Origin: Aquimarina sp. MAR_2010_214
Lineage (GTDB): Bacteria > Bacteroidota > Bacteroidia > Flavobacteriales > Flavobacteriaceae
Assembly (NCBI RefSeq): GCF_002846555.1
Contig: NZ_PJMS01000001.1
Coordinates: forward strand, 5,918,455-5,982,454
Direction: 5' to 3'
Length of the DNA stretch: 64,000 bases
Shown here: piece after piece, positions 17,679 through 25,607 of the stretch
How the letters are laid out: every line of letters begins with the position of its first letter
How positions within the stretch are numbered: the first letter of the stretch is position 1
Position numbers and translations under genes: made by a program
The notes under the pieces: model-generated
What the model saw: only the letters and a program-made list of their open reading frames with translations
Databases searched by the model: none
Told to the model about the DNA's origin: nothing

Positions 17679-18842
17679 ATGAAGAGAATTTTAGCAATAG
17701 ATGACCAACAACTTGTTTTATTATCCTTAGAAAAACACCTCTCTGATACAGGGTACATTATCAAATGCGCAGATAATGGTCAATTAGGATTAGATCTTTT
17801 TGATAGTTTTAAACCAGATATTGTTATTGTAGATATTAATATGGATGGAATGTCTGGTCTTGATGTAATCAAAAATATTCGTCAAGAAAAAAAATCAGAT
17901 GTTAATATTTTGGTGATGTCAGGTAATACAAATGAAGATACTATTATAGATGGTTTTGATCTGGGGATAGATGACTATATGAAAAAACCATTATCGCTTA
18001 ATGAAATTTCGGCTCGTATTGCAAGAATTCTTGGTATAAAACCTACAAAAAAACTAGAAAACAACTCTAAGGGTCAAATGCTACAAAGACATTGCGTTGG
18101 GGTTGTAATCCCTTGTTACAATGAAGAGACAAGAATTTTGAGTACAGAATTTACTGATTTCACACACAGTAACTTAGGATATCATTTATGTTTTGTTAAT
18201 GATGGAAGTACAGATAATACTCTAGAAGTTTTAAAAAAACTATCTGAAGGGAGAGAAGATAACATTAGTGTATATAATTGTGCTAAAAATGGAGGAAAAG
18301 GAGAAGCTGTAAGACAAGGAGTTCTTCATCTTGCCAAAGACCCACAATTAGATTATATAGGATATCTAGATGCTGATTTATCAACAGACTTTAAAGATTT
18401 TGATGATTTGGTTAAAACTATAGAATCTTCAAAATTTAAAATCGTAAGTGGCTCAAGAATGAGTAGAATGGGAGCAAATATCACCAAAGAGTCTGCTCGA
18501 AAAATAATAAGCAAAACTATTAATTTGATTATTAGAAATATCTTAGGTATGTCTTTTAACGACACACAATGTGGTGCCAAAATAATGGATAGAGAAATAG
18601 TCAATGAAATGTTTAGAGAAAAATTTATTACAAAATGGTTATTTGATGTAGAAATTTTTATGAAGATGCGTAAGTTTTATGGAAAAGAAAAAGCCATTTC
18701 TTATATATGTGAGCAACCACTTAAACGATGGGTACATGCTGATGGTTCTAAGTTATCTATGAAAGATTCTGTGAAGATTGTAGGGCAACTTGCTCAAATT
18801 GCTTATTACTATAATTTTAAAGTCAAATCAAAGTTTAAGTAA
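17679..18842 (+). CDS. Receiver domain fused to a DPM1-like family 2 glycosyltransferase
   Basis: A 387-residue fusion. Residues 1-120 are a CheY-like receiver: acidic pair D8-D9 (LAIDDQQ), phospho-acceptor D52 (IVIVDINMDGMSG), the conserved Ser in VMSGNTNED and Lys in YMKKPLS. After a short linker (KPTKKLENNSKGQ) a GT-A glycosyltransferase of the dolichyl-phosphate-mannose-synthase type begins near residue 138: GVVIPCYNEETRIL, CFVNDGSTDNT, KNGGKGEAVRQGV, IGYLDADLSTDF (DxD-like), VSGSRMSR and QCGAKIMDREIV. No membrane segment is seen. The design suggests a sugar transferase switched by phosphorylation. An HPt protein gene lies convergently 35 bp after its end. It is flanked by cobalamin genes but is on the opposite strand. 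Confidence 0.88.
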   Translation: MKRILAIDDQQLVLLSLEKHLSDTGYIIKCADNGQLGLDLFDSFKPDIVIVDINMDGMSGLDVIKNIRQEKKSDVNILVMSGNTNEDTIIDGFDLGIDDYMKKPLSLNEISARIARILGIKPTKKLENNSKGQMLQRHCVGVVIPCYNEETRILSTEFTDFTHSNLGYHLCFVNDGSTDNTLEVLKKLSEGREDNISVYNCAKNGGKGEAVRQGVLHLAKDPQLDYIGYLDADLSTDFKDFDDLVKTIESSKFKIVSGSRMSRMGANITKESARKIISKTINLIIRNILGMSFNDTQCGAKIMDREIVNEMFREKFITKWLFDVEIFMKMRKFYGKEKAISYICEQPLKRWVHADGSKLSMKDSVKIVGQLAQIAYYYNFKVKSKFK

Positions 18843-18877
18843 AATAGTAGAATCAAAAAAACCAATTATAAAAAGAG

Positions 18878-19195
18878 TCATAGTGTATTTATGTATTCTG
18901 TTATCATTTGTAGAATTTTTTCAAAATCCTTCTTTAAATCATAACTTCCTTCTTTCAAATTGTTTTCATAATCTGTTGCTATTTCATAACTTTTTTCAAG
19001 TCCAAAAATACTGACCTTATGCTTTAACTTATGCACATATTCTGCAGCTTTTACAAGGTTTTTATTTTTTAAACTACTGAAATATTGTTCTTTTTCTATC
19101 GGGAATTCTTTTCTGATAACATTTAACATCTTTTCCTCAAAGGCTTTATCTCCATTAGATATCTTATTTATTTCTGATAAATTTGGTTCTTCCAT
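18878..19195 (-). CDS. HPt-domain phosphotransfer protein
   Basis: A 105-residue, mostly helical protein. The core AEYVHKLKHKVSIFGL matches the HPt consensus (H-x-L-K-G-x-x-x-x-x-G), with His55 as the likely phosphorylated residue; the usual Gly after LK is His here. FEEKMLNVIRKEFPIEKEQY is the preceding helix typical of the family. It is convergent with the receiver-GT gene, with a 35-bp gap, and is its obvious partner in a phosphorelay. No histidine kinase is adjacent. Confidence 0.8.
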   Translation of the reverse strand: MEEPNLSEINKISNGDKAFEEKMLNVIRKEFPIEKEQYFSSLKNKNLVKAAEYVHKLKHKVSIFGLEKSYEIATDYENNLKEGSYDLKKDFEKILQMITEYINTL

Positions 19196-19376
19196 TTAGT
19201 TGGTTTTTAATTAGAGCATAATCAATAAAAGTATTCGAAGTACTAAAAATACTCCTTATTCTATAATTATTATCCAAATGACACCAATAATGCCCTCTGA
19301 GTATATTCTTTTTATTCTCTTTTGGAAAAAGTAATTATATTATATTATTGCCGTTCCCTTGTTTTCATCATCAGGT

Positions 19377-19398
19377 TTTAACAATGATCATTGTTAAA
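19377..19398. promoter_or_regulatory. 22-bp perfect palindrome, possible operator
   Basis: The bases TTTAACAATGA and their complement form an uninterrupted palindrome without a spacer. It lies in the 295-bp gap between trmL (ends 19491) and the HPt gene (starts 19195), upstream of the latter. Perfect symmetry without a loop fits a dimeric regulator site better than an RNA hairpin. The binding protein is unknown. Confidence 0.4.
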
Positions 19399-19490
19399 CA
19401 CTTCGTCAAAAAGTTCCATGAGAAGGTCGGCGTGGTTAAAATTTGTACAACAAATGTTAAAAATTTAAATCTGGAAAGTAAAATTAAGAG

Positions 19491-19943
19491 CTATCTAATA
19501 TTTCTTATCCCTTCATAAACTACAATACTCACTGCATTGGCTAAGTTTAAACTCCTTACCTTATCACTGTAAATTGGTATTTTATAGAGTTGATCCGGAT
19601 ATTTTTCTGTTATAGTTTTTGGCAAGCCAGTAGATTCTTTTCCAAAAACAAAAAATAGATCATCTTCATAAGGTATAGAACAATAATCTTTTTCTGCATG
19701 ACTTGATAGATACACCATGTTTTTACCTTTATTTACGGCATAAAATTCGTCTATGCTATCATACATATGTACCGAAATGTGTTTCCAATAATCCAACCCA
19801 GCTCTTTTTAATCTCGAATCACTTAATTCAAACCCAAATGGTTTTACCAAGTGTAGATTTGATCCTGATGCTAAACTAAGTCTACCAATATTACCCGTAT
19901 TCATGGGGATTTCTGGTTCTACAAGTACAATATTATATGTCAT
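19491..19943 (-). CDS. trmL: tRNA (cytidine(34)-2'-O)-methyltransferase TrmL
   Basis: A 150-residue SPOUT methyltransferase. Motifs: VLVEPEIPMNTGNIGRLSLA at the start, LKRAGLDYWKHISVHMYDS, FVFGKESTGLPKTI, and the knot-forming end IPIYSDKVRSLNLANAVSIV. It methylates the 2'-O of the wobble base in tRNA-Leu isoacceptors using SAM, acting as a dimer. Full length for the family. It lies 72 bp downstream of the Ni/Co transporter, and its presence in the cobalamin region is probably incidental. Confidence 0.93.
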   Translation of the reverse strand: MTYNIVLVEPEIPMNTGNIGRLSLASGSNLHLVKPFGFELSDSRLKRAGLDYWKHISVHMYDSIDEFYAVNKGKNMVYLSSHAEKDYCSIPYEDDLFFVFGKESTGLPKTITEKYPDQLYKIPIYSDKVRSLNLANAVSIVVYEGIRNIR

Positions 19944-20014
19944 TCTTTATTATATCTACGCTCTTCAATCGTTTATAAGCAATATATGCCAGTAACTAGC
20001 ATACTTAAAGTTAT

Positions 20015-20725
20015 TCAAAAAAGCACACTTTGTAATACCATACATCCTGCTATTATCGAAATGATACCAATAACACCATTCATCCATTTAAATATCGACA
20101 TATTGCGTTCGATAAAACGGCTCATGGTAAAGATCAGTACATAACTATATATTGCCATAGAAAATATAATTCCAATAGACTCTACTATTAATATCAGGAT
20201 GGCATCAGAGATGGTATCTGCGCTAATAATTAGTGCAGAGGTTAGCGCACCTCCTGTACCTGCCAATCCATGTAACATCCCAATCCAAAACGACCTGTTA
20301 ATAGGATTCATAGCAATTTCTTCGCCTCTTTTTCCATGTAGATGAATAGGATTATTAGCCGCATGCTCGTGTGCTTCTATTTTTTTATGATCTGCCATCA
20401 TCTCATTAATCTTATGATTTCTTCGAATAGCCATTACCCCTAGCCAAATCATAATTGGACCGACAGAAAATTCTGCCCAAAAAGAGACGCTCTCTACAAA
20501 AGCATGTAAGGCTGCTCTAAATACTAAAGCAATCCCTCCAAACATCAACAAAGTTACCGAATGTCCTAATGCCCATTGAGATGCTGTAAATGCAGTCTTA
20601 AAAGACACTTTCTTTTTTTTAATGGCGTTTTCTGCTGCAAGTACCGATACTGCAGACATATGATCCGGTTCAAAAGAATGTAAAACCCCTGCTATCAGAG
20701 GGCGGGCAAGATTCATGATATTCAT
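20015..20725 (-). CDS. NicO/UreH-type nickel/cobalt membrane transporter
   Basis: A 236-residue inner-membrane protein with about six hydrophobic segments. The first helix has LIAGVLHSFEPDHMSAVSVL, an H-x4-D-H motif like that used by Ni/Co permeases to select the metal. A histidine-rich cytoplasmic loop follows (DHKKIEAHEHAANN and HLHGKRG), then FWIGMLHGLAGTGGALTSAL. Its ATG overlaps the stop of cbiD (ATGA), so both are coupled. This makes cobalt supply for corrin synthesis the best inference. Nickel cannot be excluded from sequence alone. Confidence 0.85.
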   Translation of the reverse strand: MNIMNLARPLIAGVLHSFEPDHMSAVSVLAAENAIKKKKVSFKTAFTASQWALGHSVTLLMFGGIALVFRAALHAFVESVSFWAEFSVGPIMIWLGVMAIRRNHKINEMMADHKKIEAHEHAANNPIHLHGKRGEEIAMNPINRSFWIGMLHGLAGTGGALTSALIISADTISDAILILIVESIGIIFSMAIYSYVLIFTMSRFIERNMSIFKWMNGVIGIISIIAGCMVLQSVLF

Positions 20726-21819
20726 ATAGTATATGATATGTGAGTTCCATCATTATTAATCAAATACATAGCAATCGTTACATTTGGTGCTATTTTCTGA
20801 CAATGATAATGACATTCTTGTATTAATTTTTGATAAAAATTTTCTTGGGCTGTAAAAGTAAAAATTTCCCGAAGACGTCCTGCCATATTTAGTACTAAAA
20901 CTTTGTTAGCAATTTCCTCTGGATATCCTGCAGATATAGCTAGTTGATATATAAAATCTTTATCCCATGTTGTTTTTCCGCTATGGGTATTCGTTCTGCC
21001 TTGTGCTAATTTTGATGCTTTTCCTAACATAATCCCCATAGATACCTTGGTAATCTGAGGAGATTGATGGATTTTTTCGAAAGTTTCCTGTATCCAGTTT
21101 CCATAATGTATACAGGATACTTCTGAAATATTAGGAAATATAGACCTCAACATTTTTTCACTACGCGCTCCAGAGTTTATTAATAATTCTGTCATACCAT
21201 TTGCAACAGCAACATCAATCCCTTGTTGAATGCTGGCAATATAAGAAGCGGCAGAAAACGGAGTGACAATACCGGTAGTTCCCAATATTGAAATTCCATG
21301 CAATATCCCTAAACGACTATTCAATGTTTTTTTAGCAAGTTCTTCTCCGTTTTTTACAGATATGGTAATGGTTACTCCATGTTTCTCGAGTTGATGATCT
21401 GATATTATCTTTTTACAAACGATACGCATCATATCTCTGGGGACTGGATTAATTGCTGGCTCTCCTACAGGTATTTCTAATCCCGGTAAGGTAACTAATC
21501 CCACTCCTTTTCCTCTTTTAAAAAGAATATCTCCAGTATTATTAAGAGATACAGTAGCTGCGATCTCTGCGTTATGAGTTACATCAGGATCATCACCTGC
21601 ATCTTTTATTGTTGAATATGTAGCCTCCTTTTGTGTTAACGTATTGGGTTGAACTCGAAATGTAGCGATTTCACCTATAGGCAATTGCACTTGAGCTTCA
21701 GTAATTTCCTGTTGGGTTACTAAACTCCATAATGCAGCTTTAACACAAGCAGTTGCGCAGGCCCCCGTGGTATACCCTTTTCGTAATGGTTTATCTGGTA
21801 TGTCTTGTAATTCGCTAAT
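20722..21819 (-). CDS. cbiD: Cobalt-precorrin-5B C1-methyltransferase CbiD, non-AUG start
   Basis: The frame encodes the full CbiD protein: the N-terminal hallmark LRKGYTTGACATACVKAALW lies at 21786-21727, followed by VQLPIGEIATFRVQ, NPVPRDMMRIVCK, GTTGIVTPFSAASYIASIQ and GIMLGKASKLAQGRT. CbiD transfers a methyl group from SAM to C1 in the early-cobalt pathway. The first ATG/GTG-type codon (GTG 21690) would remove the hallmark motif. The frame is open back to a TAA at 21844-21846 and contains no ATG, GTG or TTG upstream of the motif, so ATT at 21819 (365 residues, normal family length) is proposed as the start. Alternatives are an unseen mutation or another near-cognate codon. It overlaps the transporter gene at the 3' end. 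Confidence 0.85.
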   Translation of the reverse strand: MSELQDIPDKPLRKGYTTGACATACVKAALWSLVTQQEITEAQVQLPIGEIATFRVQPNTLTQKEATYSTIKDAGDDPDVTHNAEIAATVSLNNTGDILFKRGKGVGLVTLPGLEIPVGEPAINPVPRDMMRIVCKKIISDHQLEKHGVTITISVKNGEELAKKTLNSRLGILHGISILGTTGIVTPFSAASYIASIQQGIDVAVANGMTELLINSGARSEKMLRSIFPNISEVSCIHYGNWIQETFEKIHQSPQITKVSMGIMLGKASKLAQGRTNTHSGKTTWDKDFIYQLAISAGYPEEIANKVLVLNMAGRLREIFTFTAQENFYQKLIQECHYHCQKIAPNVTIAMYLINNDGTHISYTI

Positions 21820-21862
21820 GTTTTTACTTGATGAATTTAGGGTTTATAAAAAACATGATTTC

Positions 21863-21899
21863 ACAGACCTCACAGGTCTTGGAGACCTGTGAGGTCTGT
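21863..21899. repeat. 17-bp-stem, 3-nt-loop hairpin between cobK and cbiD
   Basis: ACAGACCTCACAGGTCT and its complement (21863-21879 and 21883-21899) form a perfect stem around TGG. It sits 10 bp after the cobK stop and about 45 bp before the proposed cbiD start. A T-run follows on the minus strand only after about a dozen bases. It could be an attenuator or a REP copy, and it may influence cbiD translation. Confidence 0.6.
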
Positions 21900-21909
21900 A
21901 GGTTCTCGT

Positions 21910-22647
21910 CTACTCATTAGTAATCATTTTAATCAACTTCACCTTTGTATCTACACAAAGATATCGATTAGAAATTTTTGGTTTCTCAAGAATGACTATC
22001 GAGATGTTTACAGCTAGAGCCGCAGCTATTTTTTCTTCTAGTTTCCCATTACTTCCACTTTCTTTAGTAAAAATAACATCTGGAGATAGTTTGGCAAACA
22101 ACTCCATTTCGGCTGCTTTAGTTTGTGGATATCCAAATAACAACTTCGTTTTTGGAAATCCCGCCTCATCAGCAATCGTCCTGGAACTATCGCGATCCAA
22201 AATACGAAACCAAGTGAGATGATCTTCCCAATAAGATCGTAATTTAGTAATGGTTTGCACTCCCGAGAGTGCCAATAATGAACTATAGTTGTTTTTATTA
22301 AAATAACGTATCGCCTCTTCAAAACTAGCTACATAAGATACTTTTTGATTTAGTATTCTAGGAGAAAACTGTCTTTGAAAGCGTATCAAAGGTAGTACGA
22401 TCGAAATATCAGAAATCATTTGATGCAATTGTACCGCAAAAGGGTGAGAAGCATTAACAATATGTGTAATCTCATGTTTCTTACAAAAATTTTCTAATAG
22501 AGAACCTGTCATCACTCCATGAATCGGAATTCCTTTTCCTTCAAAATCCACTTTTGTTTTGGTTGAATAGTAATACGGATATTCTAGTTCATCCAATATT
22601 CTGGCGACTTGTTTCCCTTCTGTGGTGCCTCCAAAAACGAGTATCAT
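21910..22647 (-). CDS. cobK: Precorrin-6A reductase CobK/CbiJ
   Basis: A 245-residue NAD(P)H-dependent reductase from ATG 22647 (MILVFGGTTEGKQVARILDE). The start overlaps the stop of the upstream cbiG-cobM gene (ATGA), which is why a longer frame from 22692 is rejected. Motifs: GVMTGSLLENFCKKHEITHI, VNASHPFAVQLHQMIS (the NA(S/T)HP(Y/F)A signature) and the C-terminal VIFTKESGSNGKLEEKIAAA. It reduces the C18-C19 double bond of (cobalt-)precorrin-6A in the cytoplasm. Confidence 0.93.
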   Translation of the reverse strand: MILVFGGTTEGKQVARILDELEYPYYYSTKTKVDFEGKGIPIHGVMTGSLLENFCKKHEITHIVNASHPFAVQLHQMISDISIVLPLIRFQRQFSPRILNQKVSYVASFEEAIRYFNKNNYSSLLALSGVQTITKLRSYWEDHLTWFRILDRDSSRTIADEAGFPKTKLLFGYPQTKAAEMELFAKLSPDVIFTKESGSNGKLEEKIAAALAVNISIVILEKPKISNRYLCVDTKVKLIKMITNE

Positions 22648-24500
22648 GAGGATTGGATTTCTTTTTCTTTTTTCCTGAAGATATGATACCATTTATCATC
22701 ATATAACCACGATCTGTTTTTACGAGCACCTACGGCTTCGCCCACTACAATAAGCACCGTACGAGTTAGTTTATTTTTTTTGATGATAGTAGTTAGTTCA
22801 GAGAGCGTACCTGTCCATACTTCTTCATCTTCCCAACTTACACGGTACAGTATTGCTAATGGTGTATTTTCTGGATAATGTTCCAGAAGTTGTGCTTGTA
22901 TTTTTTTAGCTATACCTACACTTAAAAAAATACACATTGTAGCTCTTAATTTTGCCATATCAGCAATTTTTTCGTGCTCTGGCATTGGTGTATTTCCTTC
23001 TCCCCGGGTAAGGATAATAGTTTGTGCTACTTCGGGAATGGTAAATTCTGATTTGAGATATGCAGCTGCCGCCTGAAATGAGGAAATTCCCGGAACGATG
23101 TAATAATCGTATCCTTTTTCATCAAAAATAGTCATCTGCTCCTGTATCGCTCCGTATATAGAAGGGTCTCCAGAATGCAAGCGCACAACAGATTTTCCTT
23201 GTTTATAATATTGATCAATAATCATTATTTGTTCTTCTAAGGTCATCGATGCAGAATTACGCACCAATGCACCTTCTTTTGCCATATGTGTCAAAGCTTC
23301 TGGCACCAAACTCCCGGCATATAAAATGCAGTCTGCATTTTCTAGAATATACTGTCCTTTTAAGGTTAATAATTCTGGATCTCCAGATCCAGCACCCACA
23401 ATTGCAATACTTGCTTTACGCTCATATCTGGCCGACAAACTTAATGCATAGGTGAATTTTTTACCAGACGGCGTGAGCGCTTTTGTTTTTTCGACCAACC
23501 ACGTTGATTGACCGGCTATTAATGCCGCAGCGGCTTCAGAAACGCCATAAACACCTACTTTTCTCTTTACAACTTCTGAAGGATTGGCAACTGTAATCGT
23601 ATTGAGTTCTTCGCCTGTATAGGTCATAAAAGGAATATTATAATACGCTGCAAAATCAAGATATGCTTGTTCCTCATTCTTAATAGTTGCAGATCCTATA
23701 GCGTAAATACTTTCTATAGCAATATGTTGTTCTCGTAATGCAGACTCTAATCCTTTCATGAGTAGTTGAGGCTCTATATCTTTTGCGCACCCACTACCTA
23801 AAGCCACACAAGGAGGGTAGAAGGAAAGAATAGGAGTCTCTGTAGCAATAAGTTCATAACCTACATATAGTATTAATTCATAGTCGCTATGTTCAAAATC
23901 TTTCTGATCATAATAAATATCTACAAAATCCGGACAGGTTTTCTCCAGGTGTTGAACTCCTTTATTCTTAACTTTTAACACTAGTGCTGTAGATTTTCTA
24001 TTCACAAACAATGATATAATCTCATTTGTAGAAATAGAACTCATCATTTTCCATCCATAGGTTTCCGCTAGCGTATCCAGTGCCCATAGGTTTTGCAAAT
24101 CACTAGATGTAGATAACACAGCTTGTGCATTAAGAATTCTACTGATTTGAGTTGTAAGTGTATTGGCTTTGCCAATATGACCGCTAAGTACGGCTTGTAC
24201 AAATTTACCCTGATCATCAACATTAATCACAGCAGGGTCACTTGTCTTATCTTTGATATGTGCAGCGATACTACGCACACAAATCCCTAATGCTCCGACA
24301 AAAATCCATGCATCATAGTTATGAAATGAGTTTTCTATCAACTCTGATACCGAATTGATTTGCTTTATATCTTTACTAGTTTCTACTGTTCTTGTTGTAA
24401 ACAGTTTAGAGCGATAAAATTCTTTTTGCAAGGTTTTAGCAATAGATACTCCTTGATCTGTGAAGCAGAGTATTGCAACTTTTATAGTGTGTTCTGACAT
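22644..24500 (-). CDS. cobM: CbiG-CobM fusion: precorrin-5A hydrolase / precorrin-4 C11-methyltransferase
   Basis: A 618-residue fusion of two steps that act one after the other. Residues 1 to about 345 are CbiG: VAILCFTDQGVSIAKTLQKE, WIFVGALGICVRSIAAHIKD, VQAVLSGHIGKANTLTTQIS, then the CobE-like part CVALGSGCAKDIEPQLLMKG and VYGVSEAAAALIAG. From about residue 365 the CobM/CbiF methyltransferase follows: IAIVGAGSGDPELLTLKGQY, ILYAGSLVPEALTHMA, VRLHSGDPSIYGAIQEQM and GISSFQAAAAYLKSEFT. CobM/CbiF adds the C11 methyl; CbiG opens the delta-lactone and releases acetaldehyde. The stop overlaps the cobK ATG. Confidence 0.95.
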   Translation of the reverse strand: MSEHTIKVAILCFTDQGVSIAKTLQKEFYRSKLFTTRTVETSKDIKQINSVSELIENSFHNYDAWIFVGALGICVRSIAAHIKDKTSDPAVINVDDQGKFVQAVLSGHIGKANTLTTQISRILNAQAVLSTSSDLQNLWALDTLAETYGWKMMSSISTNEIISLFVNRKSTALVLKVKNKGVQHLEKTCPDFVDIYYDQKDFEHSDYELILYVGYELIATETPILSFYPPCVALGSGCAKDIEPQLLMKGLESALREQHIAIESIYAIGSATIKNEEQAYLDFAAYYNIPFMTYTGEELNTITVANPSEVVKRKVGVYGVSEAAAALIAGQSTWLVEKTKALTPSGKKFTYALSLSARYERKASIAIVGAGSGDPELLTLKGQYILENADCILYAGSLVPEALTHMAKEGALVRNSASMTLEEQIMIIDQYYKQGKSVVRLHSGDPSIYGAIQEQMTIFDEKGYDYYIVPGISSFQAAAAYLKSEFTIPEVAQTIILTRGEGNTPMPEHEKIADMAKLRATMCIFLSVGIAKKIQAQLLEHYPENTPLAILYRVSWEDEEVWTGTLSELTTIIKKNKLTRTVLIVVGEAVGARKNRSWLYDDKWYHIFRKKEKEIQSS

Positions 24501-24593
24501 GTGTTTTTGAAAAAGCTATTAAATTCTTCTACAACACAAAGATATTAGGTTATTAACGTCTTAAAAAATGTTTAGTAAGATTATACATACTTG

Positions 24594-25607
24594 TTACGCA
24601 AAAAACCAAAAATCAACAACCGGTTTTTTATTCCATAAGACGAGTAATTCTTCTATTTCTTTTTTCCCTGTTGGAGATGCTACTACAATAATTATCTGGG
24701 CATTCTCGAGCGTTTTGATATCGTCATAATGCCCTAATCGTACTCCATAGATGTCCTTTCCTATTTTTCTCTCATTATCACATACCCAATGAAATTGATC
24801 AGTATAAGATTGTAAGAGTTTGGCCATATCCTTTCCGTTTTTCCCTGCGCCCCATAGCACTAAAGGCCGTGTTTTATCTCTATCTAATTCATAGAAAAAG
24901 CGTAGCTTGAGATCAAAATATCGATTGTCTTTGTATTCTTCCCAGGTACGTGAAATTCTATCAGATCGATCTCTCCAGTGATGTAGAATTTTATCAATCC
25001 CTACAATTGTTAAACCTAATCTATAAAATCGAAAACAGAGGTCATAATCTTCAGGGTATACAATCGGATCAAAAGCTCCTGCTGCATCAAAATCCTCTTT
25101 GTGTAGTAACCAACAATGAGATGGGATCACACATTCTCTATAAATCTCTTGATAGTGAGTACTTGTTCTGGCAACTTCATTAAGCCATTTTTCGTATTTA
25201 AGAAACCCATCACCCACAACTCCTTCGTCAACAAAATGCTCAGTTCCTCCTGCAATCACAGTTCCTTTTCCATGTTTACTCCATTCTTCTACAAGAACTT
25301 CTATTTTATACGCTGGCATTTTATCATCAGAATCCATTCTGTTGATTAACGTTCCTCTGGTTTCGGCATATCCTACTTGTAGTGTTGGGATTAGCTTAGG
25401 TCTATCACTATTAAAAAATCGAATTCTGGAATCTTTTGCGGCATATTCCTGCAAAATTTTTGGACTATCATCAGATGAATGATCATTTACAGCAATAAGT
25501 TCCCAGTTTTGATACGTCTGCGCCAGAATAGAATCTAAGCAATCCCGCAAATAGGGAGCCGTATCTTTAACAGCCATTATAATAGTAACTAGTGGTTGAT
25601 TTGTCAT
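24594..25607 (-). CDS. Family 2 glycosyltransferase with a C-terminal nucleotide-binding-like domain
   Basis: A 337-residue protein. The GT-A part covers about residues 1-225: VTIIMAVKDTAPYLRDCLDS, LIAVNDHSSDDSPKILQEYA, LINRMDSDDKMPAYK (DSDD as the DxD) and FDPIVYPEDYDLCFRFYRLG. The last 95 residues (PLVLWGAGKNGKDMAKLLQS, WVCDNERKIGKDIYGVRLG, AQIIIVVASPTGKKEIEEL) look like a Rossmann-type sugar-acetyltransferase/NAD module that is often attached to Bacteroidota GT2 enzymes. Its ATG overlaps the stop of the upstream epimerase (TAATG), so the two form one unit for surface sugar synthesis inserted among cobalamin genes. Acceptor unknown. Confidence 0.85.
   Translation of the reverse strand: MTNQPLVTIIMAVKDTAPYLRDCLDSILAQTYQNWELIAVNDHSSDDSPKILQEYAAKDSRIRFFNSDRPKLIPTLQVGYAETRGTLINRMDSDDKMPAYKIEVLVEEWSKHGKGTVIAGGTEHFVDEGVVGDGFLKYEKWLNEVARTSTHYQEIYRECVIPSHCWLLHKEDFDAAGAFDPIVYPEDYDLCFRFYRLGLTIVGIDKILHHWRDRSDRISRTWEEYKDNRYFDLKLRFFYELDRDKTRPLVLWGAGKNGKDMAKLLQSYTDQFHWVCDNERKIGKDIYGVRLGHYDDIKTLENAQIIIVVASPTGKKEIEELLVLWNKKPVVDFWFFA

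Noticed and set aside
24501..24593. Cobalamin riboswitch before the cobalamin genes (also checked 28507-28568, 34196-34303, 17173-17678 and 15286-15507)
   Set aside because: I could not find the conserved B12-box pattern (GCCACTG) or a matching long fold in any of these leaders; a covariance search would be decisive.
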